Source of the DNA: Thermoflexus sp.
GTDB lineage: Bacteria; Chloroflexota; Anaerolineae; Thermoflexales; Thermoflexaceae
Direction: 5' to 3'
Assembly: GCA_017743605.1 (NCBI GenBank)
Contig: JAGHYO010000014.1
Location: 1 to 19,242, forward strand
Length of the DNA stretch: 19,242 nt
Part shown: piece after piece, positions 5,722 to 12,400 of the stretch
How positions within the stretch are numbered: the stretch's first letter is position 1
How the letters are laid out: every line of letters begins with the position of its first letter
Notes under the pieces: generated by a model
Databases searched by the model: none
The model's input: only the letters and a program-made list of their open reading frames with translations
Told to the model about the DNA's origin: nothing
Made by a program: the position numbers and the translations under genes

Positions 5722-7146
5722 ATGACCGTCATCCGCTTCGGAACCGACGGCTGGCGCGGTCGTATCGCGGACGACTACACCTTTGCCAACGTGCGCCGGT
5801 GCGCCCAGGGCTTCGCTCGCTGGCTGTTGGACACCGGACAGGCAGAAGGTGGGGTGGTGATCGGCTACGATCACCGCTTCGCCTCTGAACACTTCGCCGA
5901 GGCCTGCGCGGAAGTCTTGGCCGGCAACGGCATCCGGGTCTATCTCTGCGACCGGGCGGTGCCCACCCCGGTGATCAGCTACGGCGTGGTGGCCCGGGAC
6001 GCCGCCGGAGCCATCAACATCACCGCCAGCCACAACCCCCCCACCGACAACGGCTTCAAGGTCCGCAACCGCTTCGGCGGAGCCGTCGATCCCCAAGGCC
6101 TGCGGGAGATCGAGGCCCGCATCCCCCCGGATGAGCAGGGGGTGAAGCGCATGCCCTTGGCGGAAGCCCGGGCGAAAGGCCTGGTGGAGGTCTTCGACCC
6201 GGCCCCGGCGTATATCGCGCGCCTCCAGCAGCTGGTGGACCTGGAGACCCTCCGTCAGGCAGATCTCACCATCGTGGTGGATCCGATGTGGGGGAACGGG
6301 GTCGGCTGGCTGCGGCGGCTGCTCTCCCCAGGGCGCATCCAGGTGGTGGAGATCCACGGCGAGCGCAACCCCATCTTCCCTCGGATGAAGCGCCCGGAGC
6401 CCATCCCGCCAAACCTGAACGACCTGCAGGAGAAGGTCCGGGAGCTGAACGCTGGCGCAGGGATCGCCACGGACGGCGACGCCGATCGCGTGGGCCTGGT
6501 GGACGAGCAGGGCGAGTTCGTCGATCAGCTGCGCGTCTACGGCCTCCTGGCCCTCTACCTCCTGGAAGTCCGCGGCCAGCGCGGCCCTATCGTTAAAACC
6601 CTCTCCACCACCTCCATGCTGGAGAAGCTGGGGGAGCGCTGCGGGGTGCCGGTCTATGAGACCGGCGTGGGGTTCAAGTATGTGGCCCCGAAGATGCTGG
6701 AGACGGACGCCCTGATCGGCGGGGAGGAGAGCGGGGGCTTCGCCTTCCGAGGGCACCTTCCCGAGCGGGATGGCATCCTGGCGGGTCTCTACCTGCTGGA
6801 CTTGATGGTCCGGACCGGCAAACGCCCTTCGGAGCTGATCCGCTGGCTCTTCGAGCTGGTTGGCCCCCATTATTACTCCCGCATCGATGTGGAGTTCCCG
6901 CCGGAGCGCCGCGAGGAGACCCGAGGCCGCCTGGATCAGGCACAACCGGATCGCCTGGCCGGTCTACAGGTGATCCGCATCGATCGTTCCGACGGCTACA
7001 AGTTCTACTTAGAAGACGGCGGTTGGCTGCTGATCCGGTTCTCGGGGACAGAGCCGCTGCTGCGGATCTACACCGAGACCACCGCGCCGGAGCGGATGGC
7101 CGTGCTGCTCACAGAGGGCCGCCGCCTCGCAGGGTTAAGAGAGTAG
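5722..7146 (+). CDS. Phosphomannomutase / phosphoglucomutase (alpha-D-phosphohexomutase)
   Basis: A 474-aa four-domain phosphohexomutase that interconverts hexose-6-phosphate and hexose-1-phosphate. It shows all four family signatures in order: TASHNPPTDNG (101-111, phosphoserine S103), DGDADR (251-256, Mg binding), GGEESGG (333-339, sugar recognition) and RFSGTEP (439-445, phosphate binding). Sequence does not settle mannose versus glucose preference. The position one base after gmd argues for mannose-1-phosphate supply to GDP-mannose, as in ManB/CpsG. No mannose-1-phosphate guanylyltransferase is in the window, so that step must be encoded elsewhere. The last codons are followed after 16 nt by the TatD gene. 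Confidence 0.93.
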   Translation: MTVIRFGTDGWRGRIADDYTFANVRRCAQGFARWLLDTGQAEGGVVIGYDHRFASEHFAEACAEVLAGNGIRVYLCDRAVPTPVISYGVVARDAAGAINITASHNPPTDNGFKVRNRFGGAVDPQGLREIEARIPPDEQGVKRMPLAEARAKGLVEVFDPAPAYIARLQQLVDLETLRQADLTIVVDPMWGNGVGWLRRLLSPGRIQVVEIHGERNPIFPRMKRPEPIPPNLNDLQEKVRELNAGAGIATDGDADRVGLVDEQGEFVDQLRVYGLLALYLLEVRGQRGPIVKTLSTTSMLEKLGERCGVPVYETGVGFKYVAPKMLETDALIGGEESGGFAFRGHLPERDGILAGLYLLDLMVRTGKRPSELIRWLFELVGPHYYSRIDVEFPPERREETRGRLDQAQPDRLAGLQVIRIDRSDGYKFYLEDGGWLLIRFSGTEPLLRIYTETTAPERMAVLLTEGRRLAGLRE

Positions 7147-7162
7147 GCAGGGGACGGAGGGG

Positions 7163-7984
7163 ATGATCCTCATCGACACCCACTGCCATCTGGACGACTC
7201 GGCCTTCGACCCAGATCGGGAGGAGGTGCTGGCTCGGGCCCGGATGGCGGGCGTGGGGACCCTTATCCTCCCCGGGGTGGAACCGGAAGGCATCCCGCGC
7301 GTCCTGGCGCTGGCAGAACGCTATCGGGGGCTTTACGCGGCGGTGGGGATCCATCCCCATGTCGCCTCCACGTTTTCTCCCCAGATCCTGGCCCAGCTCC
7401 GGGCCTGGGCCCGGCACCCCCGGGTGGTGGCCATCGGGGAGATCGGCCTGGACTTCTACCGGGACCGCTCCCCCCGGCCAGTGCAGCGGGAAGCCTTTCG
7501 GGCCCAGCTGGAGCTGGCGGGCGAGCTGGGCCTGCCCGTGATCATTCATGAGCGGGAGGCCCATGAGGCGATCATGCAAGAGCTGGAGCGCTGGATCGCC
7601 GCCCGACCCGGAGCCCGAGGAGTCCTCCACGCCTTCTCCGGCGATCCCGGGATGGCCCGCATCGCCGTGGCGTGGGGGTTCTTCTTGGGGATCGGGGGGC
7701 CGCTCACCTATCCCCGGGCCGAAGGCTTATGGGCGGCCGTGCGGGCGGTCGGCCTGGACGGCCTGGTGCTGGAGACCGACGCGCCGTACTTGCCCCCACA
7801 ACCCTATCGGGGCCGGCGCAACGAGCCCGCTTACCTGCGCGATGTAGCGGAAGCCCTAGCCCAGCTGCTGGGGCTGCCGGTGGCGCACATCGCCCAGCAA
7901 ACCACTGCGAACGCTTGCCGGCTGTTCCGCATCCCTCAAGGGCCGGAGGGCGACCCCGTGCGATCTCTCCTCCGAGATCCATAA
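7163..7984 (+). CDS. tatD: TatD-family metal-dependent hydrolase / DNase
   Basis: A 273-aa TIM-barrel amidohydrolase-fold enzyme, probably a two-metal 3'-5' DNase or other phosphodiesterase of the cytoplasm. Metal ligands are visible as H7 and H9 (DTHCHLDD), E93 (GEIGLDFYRD), H129 (IIHERE), H156 (VLHAFSGD) and D206 (LETDAPYL). VGIHPH (61-66) and the ending NACRLF are also typical. Length is normal. The ATG is preceded by GGAGG only a few bases upstream (GGAGGGGATG). It lies inside the sugar-nucleotide operon but has no obvious part in that pathway; it is probably a housekeeping passenger. Confidence 0.95.
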   Translation: MILIDTHCHLDDSAFDPDREEVLARARMAGVGTLILPGVEPEGIPRVLALAERYRGLYAAVGIHPHVASTFSPQILAQLRAWARHPRVVAIGEIGLDFYRDRSPRPVQREAFRAQLELAGELGLPVIIHEREAHEAIMQELERWIAARPGARGVLHAFSGDPGMARIAVAWGFFLGIGGPLTYPRAEGLWAAVRAVGLDGLVLETDAPYLPPQPYRGRRNEPAYLRDVAEALAQLLGLPVAHIAQQTTANACRLFRIPQGPEGDPVRSLLRDP

Positions 7985-8009
7985 AAAGGAAAAAGACTCG
8001 CGCTCGTTG

Positions 8010-8015
8010 TAAAAT
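8010..8015 (+). promoter_or_regulatory. Weak -10-like TAAAAT before the polyprenyl synthase
   Basis: TAAAAT lies in the 81-bp AT-richer gap after tatD, the longest gap in this part of the operon. No convincing -35 is placed 16-18 bp upstream. It could be an internal promoter; the evidence is one hexamer plus local base composition. Confidence 0.25.
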
Positions 8016-8065
8016 GAAGGGAGGAGTTTGTTCTTCAAGGAACATTCTGAACCAGGTAGATAGGA

Positions 8066-9055
8066 ATGCCTCCGACCGTGCATTCGGCGCAGTCCCTGAC
8101 CCGCATCCAGGAGTGGCTCCAGGAAGACCTGGAGCGGGTGGAAGCCCGTATGCGGGCGATCCCTCTCACGTTCGAGCCTCTGAAAACCGCGGTAGACCAT
8201 CTGCTTCGAGCGGGGGGCAAGCGCATCCGTCCCATGCTGGTTTTGCTGACCGGACGGCTCTACCGGGAAGCGGATGAGGCGATGATCGCCCTGGCCGCAG
8301 CCGTGGAGATGCTACACACCGCCACCCTGGTCCACGACGACCTGATCGACGGCTCCCTGCTCCGGCGAGGGATCCCCACCCTGAATGCCATCTGGACCCC
8401 GGCGGCGACCGTGTTGACAGGCGATTACCTGTTCGCCTACGCGGCCTTCCTGGCGGCGCAGACTGAGAACGTCCGCGTCATGGCGATCTTCGCACGCACG
8501 CTGATGACCATCTGCGAGGGGGAGCTGCGCCAGCAATTTGGGGAACGCGCGGCCATGCTGGATCGGGAGGATTATCTTCGACGGATCTACGCCAAGACCG
8601 CGGCGATGTTCGAGCTGGCCACCGAGGCCGCTGCCGTGCTAGCCCGGGCTCCAGAGCCGCAGGTGGAGGCCCTTCGACGCTACGGCGTGGATTTGGGGAT
8701 GGCGTTCCAGATCATGGACGACATTCTTGACTTCACCGGCGATGCTCAGGTCCTGGGCAAGCCAGTCGGTAACGATCTGCGCCATGGCCTGATCACCCTC
8801 CCGGTGCTCCTCTATTTAGAGGAGCATCCCGCGGATCCCCTGATCCGCCGCATCCTGGCCGGAAGCGCCAGGGATGAGGCCCTCATTCACGAGGCGATTC
8901 GGCGGGTGCGGAGCTCGAGGGCAATCGCCCGAGCTCGAGCGGAGGCCGAGGCGTTTATCCGTCGCAGCCAGAGTTACCTGGAGGATCTCCTGGAGGGCCC
9001 AGCCCGGGAGGCCCTGTGGTTCCTGGGCCAACACATCTTGCGGCGGGATCATTGA
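8066..9055 (+). CDS. Long-chain trans-polyprenyl diphosphate synthase
   Basis: A 329-aa all-alpha isoprenoid synthase that adds isopentenyl diphosphate units to an allylic primer. It has GGKRIRPML (50-58, IPP binding), the first Asp-rich motif DDLID at 91-95 and the second at 218-222 (QIMDDILD). GEL-type EGELRQ is at 151-156 and GKPVGNDLR at 231-239. The residues 5 and 4 places before the first Asp motif are Ala86 and Thr87. Such small residues leave the product tunnel open and are typical of heptaprenyl- to solanesyl-diphosphate synthases rather than FPP or GGPP synthases. Its likely role is the menaquinone side chain; a glycan lipid-carrier role is possible but the cis-type undecaprenyl synthase normally does that. 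TAGG lies directly before the ATG, with AGG further upstream; the ribosome site is weak. Confidence 0.92.
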   Translation: MPPTVHSAQSLTRIQEWLQEDLERVEARMRAIPLTFEPLKTAVDHLLRAGGKRIRPMLVLLTGRLYREADEAMIALAAAVEMLHTATLVHDDLIDGSLLRRGIPTLNAIWTPAATVLTGDYLFAYAAFLAAQTENVRVMAIFARTLMTICEGELRQQFGERAAMLDREDYLRRIYAKTAAMFELATEAAAVLARAPEPQVEALRRYGVDLGMAFQIMDDILDFTGDAQVLGKPVGNDLRHGLITLPVLLYLEEHPADPLIRRILAGSARDEALIHEAIRRVRSSRAIARARAEAEAFIRRSQSYLEDLLEGPAREALWFLGQHILRRDH

Positions 9056-9090
9056 GGATTCGCCTGGCCGGGAGTGCACGAAGAAAGGCA

Positions 9091-10014
9091 ATGGACGTCT
9101 CGGTGATCGTAGTGAGCTGGAACGTGTGGGGCTGGCTGGCCCCCTGCCTGGCCTCCATCCGACAGGCCCTAGGAAGGCTGGAGGGGGAGATCATCGTAGT
9201 CGACAACCACTCAACGGATGGGACCCCGGAGCGGGTGCGCGAGGCCTTCCCCGATGTGCGGCTTCTGGTCAACGCGGTGAACCGGGGTTTCCCGGCGGCG
9301 AACAATCAGGGGATGGCGCTCGCTCGGGGCCGCTATTTCTTTTTTTTGAATCCGGACACTGTAGTCCTGGATCAGGCCATCGAGGAGCTGGTCGCCTTCG
9401 CGGACGCCCATCTGGACGCAGGAGTCATAGGCCCGCAGCTGCTCAACCCGGATGGAAGCGTTCAATCCTCCCGTCGGCGGTTCCCCACCTTCTGGACCGC
9501 GCTGTTTGAGAGCACATGGTGGCAGCCCTGGGCGCCCCGTCGCATCCTAGCGCGCTATTACGCCCTGGATCGCCCGGATCAGGAGATTCAGGAAGTGGAC
9601 TGGGTCACTGGGGCGGCCATGTTGGTCCGGCGGGAGGTGGTCGAGCAGGTCGGGCCCATGGATGAAGGGTTTTTCATGTATGCCGAGGAGCTGGACTGGT
9701 GCCGGAGGATCCGGCAGGCGGGCTGGCGGGTGTTCTACTATCCACCCGCGAAAGTCATTCACTATGGAGGGCGGAGCAGCGATCAGGTGCCAGCGCGGCA
9801 GCATCTGGCCTTCCAGCGGAGCAAGATCCGGTATTTCCGAAAGCATCACGGTCCGTGGGCTGCCGCCGCCCTGCAGGCCTTCCTGATCGCCCAGTATCTA
9901 TGGCAGATCGGCGTGGAGGGGAGCAAAGCCACGCTGGGGCATAAACCGGCCATGCGCCGGGAGCGCGTGCGGATTTACACGCAGGTGGTCCGAGGGTTGC
10001 TGGAACGATCCTGA
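9091..10014 (+). CDS. Family 2 glycosyltransferase (rhamnosyltransferase/WbbL-like)
   Basis: A 307-aa GT-A fold, inverting glycosyltransferase, probably acting at the cytoplasmic face on a lipid-linked or surface glycan. From the ATG at 9091 the fold starts at once with DVSVIVVSWN (2-11). Then come VVDNHSTDGT (36-45), the nucleotide-sugar/metal motif NPDT at 87-90, WVTGAAMLVRR (171-181) and the catalytic-base region EELDWCRR (199-206). GFP-AANNQG and the WVTGAAM segment are typical of dTDP-rhamnosyl transferase-like members. An upstream in-frame start at 9016 would overlap the synthase gene and add 25 unconserved residues, so it was rejected. It follows the polyprenyl synthase by 35 bp. GDP-D-rhamnose from rmd/gmd is a possible donor, but the real donor is not known. 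Confidence 0.9.
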   Translation: MDVSVIVVSWNVWGWLAPCLASIRQALGRLEGEIIVVDNHSTDGTPERVREAFPDVRLLVNAVNRGFPAANNQGMALARGRYFFFLNPDTVVLDQAIEELVAFADAHLDAGVIGPQLLNPDGSVQSSRRRFPTFWTALFESTWWQPWAPRRILARYYALDRPDQEIQEVDWVTGAAMLVRREVVEQVGPMDEGFFMYAEELDWCRRIRQAGWRVFYYPPAKVIHYGGRSSDQVPARQHLAFQRSKIRYFRKHHGPWAAAALQAFLIAQYLWQIGVEGSKATLGHKPAMRRERVRIYTQVVRGLLERS

Positions 10015-10033
10015 GCCCCTCAAGAGGACGGGG

Positions 10034-12322
10034 ATGGGAAGGACCGGATTCTGCAAGCCCCTTGAAGGGACATTGCGTGGAGCTCGCCCTCTGCTCTTGA
10101 GCCTCTCGCTGGGTTTCTTTGGATTAAGTCTGGCTTATCAATTGGTTACTCCCATTGGGGAGACACCGGACGAGCTCTCCCACTTCCGGGTAATCGCCCA
10201 TATCGTCCGGCACCGGACTTGGCCGGTGATTCAACCAGGACAACCCACGCCGCCTCACGAAAGCACTCAGTTCCCGCTTTATTATGGGATCGCAGCCCTT
10301 GCAACTGCCTGGATTCATTACGACGATGAGGTCATCCGGGAGGAGGCCAACCCCCATCATGTAGGGGCTCCTGCTCCGCCCCCTGAGGGCTGGAACAATC
10401 GGAACTTCCTCGTTCATGATCCGCAAGAGATTGGCCTCTGGCGAGGAGAGTTCCTGGCCTTTCGAATCGCTCGACTGATCTCCACGCTGGCGGGCTTGAG
10501 CGCGGTCCTCCTGACTTATCGGCTTGCGCGTCGGGTTTTCCCGCGCTCACCCCGGGCCGCGCTTCTTGCGGCGGCGCTTCTGGTTTTCCATCCTCGCTTG
10601 ATCTTCACCGCTTCGAGCGTCAGCAATGACGCAATGGCCATAGCGGGCGCAGCCCTGGCTCTCAACGCCTTTGCGGATTATGTTTTGCGACCCTCTCCTC
10701 GGAAAGCCCTGATAGCAGGGCTGGCGATGGGTATGGCGATTTTATCCAAGGCTTCGAATGTCGGATTGATCCCCATCTGGATTCTGAGCGGGGCGCTGGC
10801 CAAACCGCGACGCCCGCGCTTTGGGAGCTGGGTTCTTGAACTGACCCTTGGTTTGCTGGGAGCTGCCTTGCTGGCTGGAGGATGGATGGCGTGGAACATG
10901 GCCTTGTATCGAGACCCCCTGGCTCTTCGTGCTCATATGGAGATCATCCACTGGCAGCGACCGAATCTGCCGACACTCGCAGATTGGTGGTTTATCTTTT
11001 TACGAGCTCGCGAGACCGCTTTCTTTTCTTTTGGAGCAACGGAAGGCATCGTAGGCGAGCGATGGATCTACTGGATTGAGGATCTTTTCCTTGTCGCCAC
11101 CTTATTCCAGCTTCTGAGAAAGTCATGGAAATCCCGTCTCAACCCGCAGTCGGCTTCTGAAAACCCCTCACTGATCTTTGTTTTATTTGCATGGATCTCT
11201 GTTGTTATACTTGAGTTCTTTTACTGGAATATTCATGTAGAAGCAGCGTTAGGGCGCCTTCTGTTCATTGGCCTCCCGGCTTTCTGGCTCATTGTTCTGT
11301 GGGCCTGGGAGATTCCGGGCTGGCCTGCCCGGACTGGGCATCCTTTATATGTCTGGTTGGCTTTTTCTTCTTCGCTCTGTTTAATTGGGCTCGGGGCCTA
11401 TCTGTGGCCTGCGTTTCATCGTCCCCTGCGCACTGAGCAGGAGATCCCTGCTTCCTTGGAGCGTCTGGAGCGGATTTTCGAGGATCTTGACAGCGGGGAG
11501 CCACTGGTGCGTCTGATCGGCTTTCAGGCGACGCCGCGTCGTCTGATGCCCGGACAGACCGTGCATCTTCATGCTTGCTGGCAGTTGCTGCGTCCATCCG
11601 CTCGCAATTACTCTATGACCTATCAGATATGGGCCGGAGCGAACCCGTCCCGAGGAGAGCGTCTGGGGCAGGTGGATACTTATCCCGGCGGAGGATCCTG
11701 GCCGATGCGTTTCTGGCCGCCCGGAGGAGTACTCTGTGACACCTATCTAATTGCCCTGCGTCCCCCTGCGCAGCTCCCTACCGTTCTCACCCTTCTTATT
11801 GGGGTTTATGACCGCTCGCAGCCGGATCTTCTGCAGCTTCCACGCCGGGGAGGGGCAGGGATGATCCTCTTCGCCGGAGTAGGGAAGCCAGGCCCAACGG
11901 AGGAGTCTAGCTCATGGGAGGCGCGTTTCGAGCCCGGCATTCTTCTGCTACGCCATGAGGTAATTCAGGCCACTCCTGAGGAGATCCGGCTCCGCTTGAT
12001 CTGGAAGGCCACATCCTCACTGCCACCCGGGCTTCATGTGTTTCTCCACCTGCTCGATCCCAATGGACGCTGGATCGCCGGAGGGGATGGACCTCCACGC
12101 ATGGGAGATTATCCGACTGAGTTCTGGATGCCAGGAGATATTGTAGAAGAAGAGCGCTGGATACGTCCCCAGCCTCCATTGCTACCGGGCGAATATCGTT
12201 TGCACACGGGCTGGTATGAGCTGACCAGCGGCAGGCGGCTGAGGGCCTTCGACGCAAGCGGACATCCTATCCCGGATGACAGCGTCCCGCTGGGCCGCAT
12301 TCGACTGGCATCTACGCCATAA
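10034..12322 (+). CDS. GT-C-type membrane glycosyltransferase (DUF2142/PMT-like) with two beta-domains
   Basis: A 762-aa polytopic membrane protein, probably transferring sugar from a polyprenyl-phosphate donor outside the membrane. About 11 hydrophobic segments fill residues 19-460. The first loop has ETPDELSHF (43-51), an acidic motif like the catalytic/metal loop of DUF2142, PMT and ArnT-like proteins. FRIARLISTLAGL and SVSNDA (195-200) also fit this group. Residues ~490-595 and ~633-732 are two soluble, beta-rich units of similar plan: a PG turn, a W in an alternating hydrophobic strand, HLLD-x-x-G, W-x-PGD, and PGEYRLHTGWYE. The start ATG follows GAGGACGGGG and lies 19 nt after the GT2 stop. 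Base composition dips in the membrane part. Substrate is unknown; an O-antigen-ligase or oligosaccharyltransferase role is possible but less likely. Confidence 0.8.
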   Translation: MGRTGFCKPLEGTLRGARPLLLSLSLGFFGLSLAYQLVTPIGETPDELSHFRVIAHIVRHRTWPVIQPGQPTPPHESTQFPLYYGIAALATAWIHYDDEVIREEANPHHVGAPAPPPEGWNNRNFLVHDPQEIGLWRGEFLAFRIARLISTLAGLSAVLLTYRLARRVFPRSPRAALLAAALLVFHPRLIFTASSVSNDAMAIAGAALALNAFADYVLRPSPRKALIAGLAMGMAILSKASNVGLIPIWILSGALAKPRRPRFGSWVLELTLGLLGAALLAGGWMAWNMALYRDPLALRAHMEIIHWQRPNLPTLADWWFIFLRARETAFFSFGATEGIVGERWIYWIEDLFLVATLFQLLRKSWKSRLNPQSASENPSLIFVLFAWISVVILEFFYWNIHVEAALGRLLFIGLPAFWLIVLWAWEIPGWPARTGHPLYVWLAFSSSLCLIGLGAYLWPAFHRPLRTEQEIPASLERLERIFEDLDSGEPLVRLIGFQATPRRLMPGQTVHLHACWQLLRPSARNYSMTYQIWAGANPSRGERLGQVDTYPGGGSWPMRFWPPGGVLCDTYLIALRPPAQLPTVLTLLIGVYDRSQPDLLQLPRRGGAGMILFAGVGKPGPTEESSSWEARFEPGILLLRHEVIQATPEEIRLRLIWKATSSLPPGLHVFLHLLDPNGRWIAGGDGPPRMGDYPTEFWMPGDIVEEERWIRPQPPLLPGEYRLHTGWYELTSGRRLRAFDASGHPIPDDSVPLGRIRLASTP

Positions 12323-12400
12323 ACTGATCTCTGCCGGATCCGAAGACAGAAGACAAGCGTAAGCAATCACCCCAAAAGATCCTGCAACGCAGTTTTCAGG

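Noticed and set aside
5662..6945. 427-codon open frame on the minus strand
   Set aside because: Antisense to the phosphohexomutase, which has all four signatures. No independent ribosome site or motif.
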